From an uncultured Tateyamaria sp. (GTDB lineage Bacteria > Pseudomonadota > Alphaproteobacteria > Rhodobacterales > Rhodobacteraceae), in NCBI RefSeq assembly GCF_947503415.1, contig NZ_CANNDS010000002.1, positions 124,001-188,000 of the forward strand: DNA of 64,000 nucleotides, given 5' to 3'. Positions 46,686 to 55,255 of this stretch are shown piece after piece. The notes beneath the pieces were generated by a model. That model did no database searches and had not been told where the DNA came from. It was given only the letters and a program-made list of their open reading frames with translations. Every line of letters starts with the position of its first letter. Positions within the stretch are counted from its first letter, which is position 1. A program made the translations under genes and the position numbers.

Positions 46686-49600
46686 TTACTGCGTGAGCAA
46701 CCGCGCTTCGTGCTTCTTCAGGCTCCGACGGGCCGCCGCGTAGGCATTGACACCTTCAGTTGTCTCCAATTCGGGGAACAGCTCCAGTATCTCTGCGCGT
46801 TGCGCGTCAGCCATAGCCCCGAGGGTCATGTCACCTGGTTGGAAGCTTTCCGTCCAAGCGCCATCGGACAGGATCACCTCGTGATGCTCGAACATCACAT
46901 GGATATACGTGGTGCCCGACACCTCCACCACGTCGATGCCATCCATAGCCGTCAGGTGTTTGGCCGCCACCAGCACTTCGCTTTCGTCAAAGTACAGAGC
47001 CGTTTTGTCGCTGGCCATCAGGACACGGTGCTGGGGTGACACAAGCATGTCACGCTCTGGCAGACCGTTCCCCAACGCACCTTTCTGGATCAGAACCGGA
47101 CGCAGGTGTTCTGCGCGGGCCAGTTCTTCGCCCGACATGGCGCGATGCCCCACCCAGCGGATTTCCTGAATACCGTTGTCGCGGGTGATGACCCGATCGC
47201 CTGTTTTCAGATCCTCGACACGGCGCTCGCCCATCGGGGTCGCAATCAAGGTGCCGGGGGTAAAGCACGGAATGATGTTCTCGATGTTGGTGTACGTCAG
47301 CTGTCCCGCGGGATCGCCGTTCTGATCGAAGTAATTGACCACACCGCTTTCGGCACCGGGGAAATCCTCGACCACCTGAAGCGAGCCATTGTTCGGCGCA
47401 GATCCACGCAGATCCAGCGTATCGAAGTCGTCGCCGCCTTCGTTGCCATCCACGGTTTCGCCCGCATCGACATTGATGAACGTGTCGCGGTCGTCGCCGC
47501 CGGACATGATGTCCGCCCCACCATTGCCGCCGTCAATCGTGTCATTGCCAGCGCCGCCGTCAATCACGTCGTCGCCGGTTGATCCTGTTATGTCGTCATT
47601 GCCAGCGCCACCGTTCAGCGTGTCGTCGCCAGTGCCACCGTCGATCACATCGTTGCCGGCACCGCCGTCGATTACGTCTGCACCGTTGTCACCAAAGATG
47701 GTGTCGTTGCCTTCGCCGCCGTTCAGCGTGTCGGCCTGACCACCACCGTCGATGAAATCATTGCCCTCACCGCCTTCGATGGTGTCATTGCCCTGCCCGC
47801 CCAACAGGCTGTCTTCACCGACACCACCGTCGATCAGATCGTCGTCGATTTCACCAAAGATGGTGTCGTTGCCTTCTTCACCGAACAACTCGTCATCGTC
47901 GTCCGCACCGAAGATCAGGTCGTTGCCGTCGCCGCCGAACACTGTGTCCATACCGTTGTCGGGACGCGGGTCCGCCGGGAAGATCGGGTTGGACCCGTCA
48001 TCTTCGATGTTCAGCTGGTCCAGACCCAGATCGGGGTCATTGCCGGCAAAGATGGTATCGTCACCGGTCCCGCCTTCGATTAGATCATTGCCCTCGCCAC
48101 CCACAATCCGGTCGGTGCCGTCATCGCCGCTGATTTCGTCATCGTCGATGCCGCCATCAATCACGTCGTCGCCGGTGCCGCCCACAATGGTGTCGGCATC
48201 GTCGCCCGTGCTGATCGTGTCGTTACCTGCGCCGCCATCAACGAAGTCGAGGTCGTCATTGGGATCATCATCTGCGGGGAACCCGAACGGGAAGCCCGGC
48301 ACAGGCGTGCCATCGTCATTCGGGAAGCCCAGATCAGGTGCCAGGTCGCCGTTTCCGGTATCGATCAGGTCATTGCCGTCACCACCGTCCACGCTGTCGT
48401 CGCCGTCACCTGCGATAACGGTGTCGTCACCGCCACCCGCTTCGATGATGTCATCATCTCCGTCTTCGGGATCATCCGAGAAGATGTTGTCGCCACCATC
48501 AACCACGTCCCCTTCGGGATCGCCGTCATAGTCTTCATCGATCAACTCGCCTTCGTCAGTGCCTTCAACGATGCCGTCCAGCGGGTTCTCTTCCACGGTC
48601 ACGGTCACAACAACGCTGTCTTCGCCACCATTGTCGTCCGTGACGGTGTAGTCGATGGTTGCCTCGCCCTCGAACCCGTCATTGGGCGTAAAGGTCAGCG
48701 TGCCGTCACCGTTGATAACCACGTCACCGTCAGGCGAGGTTGCCTCGATCACGCGTAGGGCGTCGCCGTCCACATCTGTGTCATTGTCGAGGACAGGGAT
48801 GGTCACTGGCGTGTTGAACGGAGTGGTCTCTGCATCATCGACCGCGTCAGGGGCGTCGTTTACGGGGTTCACCGTGATCACCAGATCAGCGGTGTCATTG
48901 CCACCGTTGCCATCAGTGATGGTGTAGGTGACCGTAGCTTCGCCGTTGAAATTCTCGGCCGGGGTGAACAGCAGTTCGTTGCCCACAATCTCAACGGTGC
49001 CCTGTTCGGCAGGCACAGTGGCCGATGTGATGGTCAGCGCGTCGCCGTCATCGTCTGTGTCGTTGTCAAGCACGTCCACAGTGATGGGCGTGTCTTCGTC
49101 GGTGGTGGCTGCGTCGTCATTGGCGACAGGGCCGTCATTGACCGCACCCACGGACACAACCGCTTCTCCGGTGTCCTCGCCGCCGTTCCCGTCGATCACA
49201 GTGTAGGTGATTGTGGCCGGGCCGTTGAAGTTTGGCGCGGGTGTAAAGGTGACGGTGCCGTCGCCATTGTCCACAACCGACCCTTCGGCGAGGTCCACAG
49301 ACAGCGACCCGATGCTCAGGTCGTCGCCATCGACATCGGTGTCATTGCCCAGCAGGTCCACGACAACGGCCACGTCCTCGTCCGTGGTTTCGATATCGTC
49401 CACAGCCACCGGATCGTCGTTCACAGGGGTCACGGTCACGGCCACTTCAGCCGTGTCGGTGCCACCATTTCCGTCGGTGATGGAGTAGGTGATGGTTGCG
49501 TCGCCGTTGAAGTTCTCGGCAGGCGTGAACAGCAACTCGTTGCCCACGACCTCGACCGTGCCCTGATCGGCAGGCACGGACGCGCCGGTGATGGTCAGCG

Positions 49601-52556
49601 GGTCGCTATCTGGGTCGGCGTCGTTGTCCAGCACGTCGATGGTAACAGGCGTGTCTTCGTCCGTGGTGGCCGTATCATCGACCGCGTCAGGCCCATCATT
49701 GACCGCACCCACATTGACAATGGCCTGGCCATCATCCTCGCCGCCCTGCCCGTCAATCACGGTGTAATCGATGGTCGCCGTGCCGTTGAAGTTCGGCGCA
49801 GGGGTAAAGGTGACGGTGCCGTCGCCATTGTTTATAACTTCGCCTTGTTCCGGCGGCACGCTCACGGTGCCGATGGTCAGCGGGTCGCCATCCACGTCGG
49901 TGTCGTTGTCGATCAGGTCGATGACAACGGCCTCGTCTTCCATCGTGTCGGCCAGATCATCAACAGCCACGGGATCGTCATTGACCGGAGTGACAGTGAC
50001 GACAATGTCCGCCGTGTCGGTGCCCCCATTTCCGTCCGAGATGGAATACGAGATGGTCGCGTCACCATTGAAGTTCTCGGCAGGTGTGAACAGCAGCTCA
50101 TTGCCCACAATCTCGACCGTGCCCTGTTCGGCGGGAACAGAGGCCCCGGTGATGGTCAGGTCGTCGCCATCCACGTCGGTGTCGTTGTCGAGCGCATCTA
50201 TGGTTATGGGCGTGTCTTCGTCCGTGGTAACTGCATCATTGACGGCATCCGGCGCGTCATTGACGGGGTTCACTGTAACATCGACGGTTGCGGTGTCTTC
50301 GCCGCCATTATCGTCAGTGATGGTGTAGGTGATGGTGGTCGGACCGTTGAAATTCTCAGTCGGCTCAAATGTGATCGTGCCATCGGCGTTGACGGTTACG
50401 TCCCCATCGGGCGACGTCGCATCGGTCACGCGCAGCGGATCGCTATCGGGATCAGTGTCATTGCCCAACACGTCGATTACGACACTGCCGTCCTCGTCCA
50501 CCTGTGCGGTGTCGTCAACTGCATCGGGGCCGCGGTTGATCTCGTCACCGATGACCTCTTCAATCTCGGTAAAGGACAGGGTCAAACCGTTCGGATTACC
50601 ATCGCCATCCACAAAGACAACTGTCCCGTTGATACCGTTGCCATTGCTGTCCGGTGTGACATCATCAAGGAAAAAGGGCCCCTGTCCGGTCAGGTCCAGA
50701 ACATCAAGGTCAGTGTTCAGGGCGGGATTGGCATCAAATCCGCCAGCCCCACCATCGACAGTGTCGCCTGCACCGCCAAAAATGGTGTCGGCGTCATCGC
50801 CGCCGCTCAGCAGGTCTGACCCGGCACCACCCGAAATGACATCGTCACCGCCTTCGCCAAAAACCATGTCAGCGCCAGCATCACCGTTCAGGGTATCATC
50901 GCCAGCCTGACCATGGATCCAGTCGTCATCGTTGCCGCCATCAACGGAATCATGTCCGGAGCCGACCCAAATCTCGTCATTGCCGTCACCGCCCAAAGCC
51001 GTGTCATTGCCCGAACCGCCAATCAGAACATCGCGACCGGCGCCGCCATCCAACAGGTCATTGTCCTTGCCGCCTTCCAGACGATCATTGCCGTCACCAC
51101 CCACAAGCGAATCGTTCCCGTCCTCGCCCTTGAGCGTGTCGTCGCCGCCTTCGCCAAAGATCGTGTCGTCGCCGACACCGCCCTGCAGAGTGTCATTGCC
51201 ATCTTCGCCATCATCAATGATGGGGGCATCGAAATAGACATCAGTGATGTTGATGCCCGAATTGTTGCCGCCATCCTGCTCATGCTCGATGACAATGCGC
51301 GCCACCGGGCCGGGAATGCTGACCAGCAGCGAGTATTCTTCCGATGTGTCGTCCAGATAACCGCCGTTGCTGTCGGCAGTGTCGTTGCCGGCCACACCAT
51401 CGGTGTCGAGAAGTGTCAGACGGCTACCACCTTCAAGATTCACAACAATCTGCGCACCTGCGGCGTCAAAGGCGGTCACACGGACGACGCCATCGCCGTC
51501 AATATCATTGATACGGAAGGACACATCCTCGACCGGAGCGGAAAAATCGAGGCGATAGTCTGCCGAATTTCCGTTTCCATTCAGCAAGCTATCAAGCGAA
51601 CTGTTGTCGTCGATGCGATCACCGTCGCCGTCGATGTTCTGGATGTTCTGATCAACATCCGATTGGATGGTTGCTGCCGCGGCGGATTGGTTCAGAACGC
51701 TAAACGAAACATCCACATTGCCGGTGGTCTGGGTAAAGCTGCCCAAATCGTTGTCATCCCCAAAGGGCGACTTTTCCCACTCGAACACTTCCCGCTCGAA
51801 CACACCTGCGCTGGGACCTGCATAGTTGCTGTCGCCATAGATAATGTCGTCGCCATCGCCCGCCAACACGCTGTCATTGCCGGATCCACCAAAAATCTCG
51901 TCATCGGCATCACCCGATTTGACAGTATCGTCACCACCAAACGCATCTACGATATCATCGTCGCGGCCCTCGCCCGGCAGAACCTGGTCATTGGCGTCAA
52001 TGCTGTCGCCCTCTGGATCCTCGTCATACGCTGCGTCAATCAGGTTGGCGTCATTGTCACCCTCGACAACACCGTCCAATCCGCTTGTGTCAAAAACCAG
52101 ATTGTCGATCGCGCCCGATCCATTCAGTTCAACTTCCATCCGGGCCACACCATCAACGTCGAAATCCACGATGGACTGTCCGTTGTTGTCGGTGTCATGC
52201 ACTCTTACCGTTTTGATCTCGTGACCGTTTATGTCGAAAAAACGAACTTCGGCGCCTTCCTCGATATCCAAAAACGTGAGGCGGTTGATAAAAGCCGGTT
52301 CATCAAAAGCGAAGGTCAGCGTGCCGCCAGACCCGTTGTCGTCCGGATCACTGCTGTCACCATCCTCGGAGATGATCAGCGCGTTGTTCAAATTGGTACT
52401 TGCAAGGTCCCCGTCACCACCCGTCGGATTGGCAGTGTCAAAAATCATCGCCTGGTCAGCCCCGCCCGTGGCAGAGATCGTCACCCCATCGGCAGAAAAC
52501 GCGTTATCCACTACAGTTCCGGCGGCGAGGGCATTGAAATCAATAAACTTTGTCAT
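46686..52556 (-). CDS. Giant RTX/cadherin-like adhesin with C-terminal Hint domain
   Basis: The 1956-residue acidic protein is built as follows: a beta-sandwich at 1-165, an RTX block at about 170-245, a second beta domain, RTX units at about 455-600, a linker at 610-670 resembling those before Hint domains, seven cadherin-like repeats of about 92 residues at 676-1322 (each PVNDAPDAVDD-type start and DNGGEDT-type end), a further RTX array at about 1325-1700, a second pre-Hint linker, and a Hint domain from Cys1764 (CFTPGTLIATPMGE, VSPQHRVLM). There is no signal peptide, which fits type I export. A surface or secreted calcium-dependent adhesin is inferred. AGGAGA precedes the ATG. Confidence 0.9.
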   Translation of the reverse strand: MTKFIDFNALAAGTVVDNAFSADGVTISATGGADQAMIFDTANPTGGDGDLASTNLNNALIISEDGDSSDPDDNGSGGTLTFAFDEPAFINRLTFLDIEEGAEVRFFDINGHEIKTVRVHDTDNNGQSIVDFDVDGVARMEVELNGSGAIDNLVFDTSGLDGVVEGDNDANLIDAAYDEDPEGDSIDANDQVLPGEGRDDDIVDAFGGDDTVKSGDADDEIFGGSGNDSVLAGDGDDIIYGDSNYAGPSAGVFEREVFEWEKSPFGDDNDLGSFTQTTGNVDVSFSVLNQSAAAATIQSDVDQNIQNIDGDGDRIDDNSSLDSLLNGNGNSADYRLDFSAPVEDVSFRINDIDGDGVVRVTAFDAAGAQIVVNLEGGSRLTLLDTDGVAGNDTADSNGGYLDDTSEEYSLLVSIPGPVARIVIEHEQDGGNNSGINITDVYFDAPIIDDGEDGNDTLQGGVGDDTIFGEGGDDTLKGEDGNDSLVGGDGNDRLEGGKDNDLLDGGAGRDVLIGGSGNDTALGGDGNDEIWVGSGHDSVDGGNDDDWIHGQAGDDTLNGDAGADMVFGEGGDDVISGGAGSDLLSGGDDADTIFGGAGDTVDGGAGGFDANPALNTDLDVLDLTGQGPFFLDDVTPDSNGNGINGTVVFVDGDGNPNGLTLSFTEIEEVIGDEINRGPDAVDDTAQVDEDGSVVIDVLGNDTDPDSDPLRVTDATSPDGDVTVNADGTITFEPTENFNGPTTITYTITDDNGGEDTATVDVTVNPVNDAPDAVNDAVTTDEDTPITIDALDNDTDVDGDDLTITGASVPAEQGTVEIVGNELLFTPAENFNGDATISYSISDGNGGTDTADIVVTVTPVNDDPVAVDDLADTMEDEAVVIDLIDNDTDVDGDPLTIGTVSVPPEQGEVINNGDGTVTFTPAPNFNGTATIDYTVIDGQGGEDDGQAIVNVGAVNDGPDAVDDTATTDEDTPVTIDVLDNDADPDSDPLTITGASVPADQGTVEVVGNELLFTPAENFNGDATITYSITDGNGGTDTAEVAVTVTPVNDDPVAVDDIETTDEDVAVVVDLLGNDTDVDGDDLSIGSLSVDLAEGSVVDNGDGTVTFTPAPNFNGPATITYTVIDGNGGEDTGEAVVSVGAVNDGPVANDDAATTDEDTPITVDVLDNDTDDDGDALTITSATVPAEQGTVEIVGNELLFTPAENFNGEATVTYTITDGNGGNDTADLVITVNPVNDAPDAVDDAETTPFNTPVTIPVLDNDTDVDGDALRVIEATSPDGDVVINGDGTLTFTPNDGFEGEATIDYTVTDDNGGEDSVVVTVTVEENPLDGIVEGTDEGELIDEDYDGDPEGDVVDGGDNIFSDDPEDGDDDIIEAGGGDDTVIAGDGDDSVDGGDGNDLIDTGNGDLAPDLGFPNDDGTPVPGFPFGFPADDDPNDDLDFVDGGAGNDTISTGDDADTIVGGTGDDVIDGGIDDDEISGDDGTDRIVGGEGNDLIEGGTGDDTIFAGNDPDLGLDQLNIEDDGSNPIFPADPRPDNGMDTVFGGDGNDLIFGADDDDELFGEEGNDTIFGEIDDDLIDGGVGEDSLLGGQGNDTIEGGEGNDFIDGGGQADTLNGGEGNDTIFGDNGADVIDGGAGNDVIDGGTGDDTLNGGAGNDDITGSTGDDVIDGGAGNDTIDGGNGGADIMSGGDDRDTFINVDAGETVDGNEGGDDFDTLDLRGSAPNNGSLQVVEDFPGAESGVVNYFDQNGDPAGQLTYTNIENIIPCFTPGTLIATPMGERRVEDLKTGDRVITRDNGIQEIRWVGHRAMSGEELARAEHLRPVLIQKGALGNGLPERDMLVSPQHRVLMASDKTALYFDESEVLVAAKHLTAMDGIDVVEVSGTTYIHVMFEHHEVILSDGAWTESFQPGDMTLGAMADAQRAEILELFPELETTEGVNAYAAARRSLKKHEARLLTQ
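48591..50531 (-). repeat. Seven tandem cadherin-like repeats, about 276 bp each
   Basis: The repeats encode units of 91-94 residues. Units 2, 4 and 6 share EQGTVEIVGNELLFTPAENF-like text; units 3 and 5 share NGDGTVTFTPAPNFNG and end in VGAVND; units 1 and 7 share a SPDGDV segment. The array therefore alternates two types between related end units. Confidence 0.85.
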
Positions 52557-53427
52557 GGGGCTGGTCTCCTAGACGGGGTTGCGCGCAGCACGCAACGCGA
52601 TCGGGCAAATTACTGAGTGAGCGCTGGATGCGGGCGTGGACCGTCCTTGGACAACGCGTTTTCTATCGGGTGTCTCGGGGGCCAGTTCGTGCAGCACTCG
52701 GCACATCGGTTACGTCTCCAACATTCACTACTCACTCTTCACCCATGACGAAGCGATGCAGCGGTACTGGGCGACCCACATGCACGCCTGAACAAAAAGA
52801 GGGAGAATATCGGACCGCGCTGACGCACACATCGGAATTGATCCGACACACACGCGCATCAGCGGTTGCTTGGCAACACAGCGAACACACACATCACCCG
52901 CACTTTGTCAGTGCGTCTTGTGCGGTCGCCCCCATGACCTACAGACATCGCCCCCCAGTTGGGCAAGAATGTTCTTACGGACAGGTTTGATGCAAAAAAA
53001 GGGAAAAATGTCTGAAAAATGTCAGTTTCAACGCATGTTCGCCCTGTTTGGCGGGGTTGTCGTGAACAATCTCACTACCACTGATTGAATTTCTGCCTGC
53101 GCTATTCGTTGCAGTATGCGCGGCAAGTCACCTAAATTGCTTTATCTCAAAGGTTTAGGCGGTTTCTCGCCTACTGCGCCGCACAACGTCTGGTTTCGAG
53201 GTCGGCACCAATTAACCCTGCGTCATATTTGACGGGAATGCGTCTTTTCCAAGGCAACATACGTTCACGAACTGGGGTCAATCTTGAAAGAAATATAAAA
53301 CAGGGGCCGGAGCGCGGACAAACCGAGATGTCTCCACGAATCGACCGACCTTCACCGCGCCGAATGACGCCATCCAGCGTCACGCACTTTTACAAGGTTT
53401 TCGTGCATCTTTCTGGAAAGTCGAGGC
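52557..53427. other. 870-base gap with no convincing gene
   Basis: This stretch separates the giant RTX gene from tRNA-Leu. It is richer in A+T than its surroundings and contains only short frames without ribosome sites or protein-like composition. One six-base inverted repeat (TAGGCG/CGCCTA, 53156-53173) is seen. The promoter of the giant gene presumably lies at the lower-coordinate end; no clear -35/-10 pair could be fixed. Confidence 0.5.
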
Positions 53428-53513
53428 TGGTACCCAAGGCCGGACTCGAACCGGCACGCCCGCAAAGGCGGGGGATTTTGAATCCCCTGCGTCTACCATT
53501 CCGCCACTTGGGC
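53428..53513 (-). tRNA. tRNA-Leu (anticodon CAA)
   Basis: On the minus strand the gene starts GCCCAAGTGGCGGAATGG and folds as a class II tRNA. The anticodon stem GGGGA/TCCCC encloses TTCAAAA, giving anticodon CAA. A long variable arm (CGCC-TTTGC-GGGCG region) and the T-loop GTTCGAGTC are present. The acceptor stem pairs GCCCAAG with CTTGGGT, and CCA is encoded at 53428-53430. Confidence 0.95.
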
Positions 53514-53661
53514 CTCGCCGCTTCTCTACACCGGGGTATCGTCATGGGCAAGCGGCGCTGGACCGCTATGAGCGACATTTTTTACGTCGCTCATTCCGGG
53601 CACTGGCACACCCAGTGATGATTTGATACGCGATGCCCGCAGCACAGGAGTTTTAAACATC

Positions 53662-54273
53662 GTGGCGTCGATACCGCAGGACATGGCGATCTCGGATCGG
53701 CTCGCGCAATTGGTATCGGACTCAGATGGCGAAGCAGTATCTCTGAACTGGATTCTCGCGCAGCTGCACGAACGCGCTTTTGGGTTGTTCCTGCTCATTC
53801 TGGCGCTGCCCTGCTGTATTCCTTTCCTCTATGGTCTTCCGCAGATCGTCGCTTTGCCTCTTATGTTTGTGTCGGGACAGATACTACTGGGACGCCGCGT
53901 GCCATGGTTGCCCAGCAAGCTCAGCGCACGGACCGTCTCAACCGACGGACTTGGCAATCTGTCGCGCAGGTCCGCTCCTTGGTTGAAACGCATCGAAGCG
54001 TTCAGCCGTCCGCGTTTATCCGCCCTGACCCACGCCCCGATGGACAGGCTAGTGGGCCTTGGCCTTGTGCTGTTCAGCGCCTCGATCCTTGTGCCTTTGC
54101 CCGGCACCAACACGGTGCCCGGTTTTGCCGTTGTCATCGTCGCCATGGGCCTCTTGCAGCGCGATGGCGTGCTTGTACTTATCGGAACAATTCTCGGCAC
54201 AGCCTGGATCGGCACCCTTATCATTGCAGGCGCGACGCTCGCCAGCCTGATCAAGACTTGGATCGGCCTATGA
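53662..54273 (+). CDS. ExoD-family membrane protein
   Basis: The protein (203 residues from GTG 53662) has the ExoD plan: a short N-terminal region (WILAQLHERAFGLFLLIL), a hydrophobic core with CCIPFLYGLPQIVALPLMF and GRRVPWLP, then several membrane spans including ASILVPLPGTNTVPGFAVV. ExoD was first linked to exopolysaccharide synthesis and alkali tolerance in rhizobia. AGGAG at 53646-53650 supports the GTG; ATG 53683 is the alternative. It overlaps the dsbB start by four bases (ATGA). Confidence 0.85.
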   Translation: MASIPQDMAISDRLAQLVSDSDGEAVSLNWILAQLHERAFGLFLLILALPCCIPFLYGLPQIVALPLMFVSGQILLGRRVPWLPSKLSARTVSTDGLGNLSRRSAPWLKRIEAFSRPRLSALTHAPMDRLVGLGLVLFSASILVPLPGTNTVPGFAVVIVAMGLLQRDGVLVLIGTILGTAWIGTLIIAGATLASLIKTWIGL

Positions 54274-54743
54274 CCCTGACACGCCAACGCCTCATCGCCC
54301 TTGCTGCCCTCGGGTCCGCCTTGCTGTTGGGGGGCGCATTCGTCTTTCAGGCCCTGGGCTACGCACCATGCAAAATGTGTATCTGGCAACGCTACCCACA
54401 CGCCGTCGCCATCGCGCTTGGGGCACTCGCCCTGTTCGTGCCACTTCCGGCCCTCATCGCCCTCGGCGCATTGGCCGCCCTTACCACAGCAGCGATCGGC
54501 GGCTACCATGTCGGCGTCGAACAAGGCTGGTGGCAAGGCCCCACAAGCTGCTCTGCCGGGGCCGTCGACAGCATCGACCCGGATGCCCTGTTCGATCAGA
54601 TCATGGCAGCGCCGCTGATCCGCTGTGACGAGATCGCGTGGCAACTCGCGGGTCTCAGCATGGCCGGCTGGAACATGGTGATTTCGCTTGCGCTGGCCGC
54701 CATCTGGATCGCCGCCCTGCGGACTAAGCCGACTTCCGCGTAG
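54270..54743 (+). CDS. dsbB: Disulfide bond formation protein B
   Basis: DsbB reoxidises periplasmic DsbA and passes electrons to quinone. The 157-residue protein has four membrane spans and the two cysteine pairs: CKMC after the first span (GYAPCKMCIWQRYPH, about 31-45), and Cys in GPTSCSAG together with PLIRCDEIAW in the second periplasmic loop. The longer open frame from 53904 is rejected because it lies inside the ExoD gene. The 3' end overlaps the convergent Lrp gene by 20 bases. Confidence 0.93.
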   Translation: MTLTRQRLIALAALGSALLLGGAFVFQALGYAPCKMCIWQRYPHAVAIALGALALFVPLPALIALGALAALTTAAIGGYHVGVEQGWWQGPTSCSAGAVDSIDPDALFDQIMAAPLIRCDEIAWQLAGLSMAGWNMVISLALAAIWIAALRTKPTSA

Positions 54744-55149
54744 ACAGCAGCAGCGACGTTTCACTCGCCACCACCCCGTCCAAGCGACGGATGCGGAACA
54801 GCACATCGTCGAACTGCTCCAAGGTCTCAGTCCCGATCTCCACAATCACATCCCATCGGCCATTGGTCGAATGGATCTCGCGCACCTCGATCATGCCACC
54901 CAGTTGGCGAATGATGCGCTCGGTCCCGCGCCTCTCGATCCCGATCATCATCAGCCCCCGCACCGGGTCGCGCGCCGTGTCCGCCTTCAGCACGACGGTA
55001 AAGCCCACGATATCACCCCGCGCCTGCAACTTTTCGATCCGGGTGCGCACAGTCGTGCGGGACAATCCCAGCCGGGTCGACAGGTCGGACAGCGATGCCC
55101 GCGCATCATGGCGCAGCGCCGCGATCAATCTGTTGTCTATATCGTCCAT
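54724..55149 (-). CDS. Lrp/AsnC-family transcriptional regulator
   Basis: The 141-residue protein has an N-terminal helix-turn-helix (MDDIDNRLIAALRHDARASL, LSTRLGLSRTTVRTRIEKL) and a C-terminal RAM domain for amino-acid sensing and oligomerisation (GTERIIRQLGGMIEVREIHS, GRWDVIVEIGTE). It is divergent from the arginase gene with a 106-base gap. In many proteobacteria an Lrp-type gene in this position activates arginase/ornithine catabolism in response to arginine or ornithine; that role is inferred from position. Confidence 0.92.
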   Translation of the reverse strand: MDDIDNRLIAALRHDARASLSDLSTRLGLSRTTVRTRIEKLQARGDIVGFTVVLKADTARDPVRGLMMIGIERRGTERIIRQLGGMIEVREIHSTNGRWDVIVEIGTETLEQFDDVLFRIRRLDGVVASETSLLLSTRKSA

Positions 55150-55158
55150 ATCAGCATC

Positions 55159-55222
55159 CGTTTTGATCAATGAAGCTCCGATACGTACAATCTGTCCGCT
55201 TGTCCACGTCACGTTTTGATCA
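55159..55222. promoter_or_regulatory. 11-bp direct repeats in the Lrp-arginase divergent promoter
   Basis: CGTTTTGATCA occurs at 55159-55169 and again identically at 55212-55222, 53 bp apart, about five helical turns. Lrp-type octamers bind phased sites, so these are candidate operator half-sites serving both genes. Confidence 0.5.
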
Positions 55223-55255
55223 GATGTCAGGCCCAAGCAAAACCGAGGTCCTCCT

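Noticed and set aside
47500-48450. Short repeated DNA units that at first resemble a CRISPR array
   Set aside because: They are 27-base-periodic RTX codons in an intact protein frame, without unique spacers or cas genes.
45275-48531. Several Ser/Pro-rich or Val/Ile-rich plus-strand frames opposite the RTX arrays, for example 47752-48531
   Set aside because: They are mirror images of GGxGxD repeats and have no independent coding evidence.
50913-52616. A 567-codon open frame on the plus strand opposite the giant RTX gene
   Set aside because: The minus-strand frame has clear RTX, cadherin and Hint domains. The plus-strand frame arises because Asp/Gly-rich codons rarely give stops in antisense; its product has no family features or ribosome site.
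52550-52990. A 146-codon frame in the gap upstream of the giant RTX gene
   Set aside because: It overlaps the RTX start, has no ribosome site and shows no protein-like composition.
53428-53513. tRNA-Leu as an integration site for a genomic island
   Set aside because: No duplicated tRNA 3' end, integrase or island-like gene content was seen next to it in the window.
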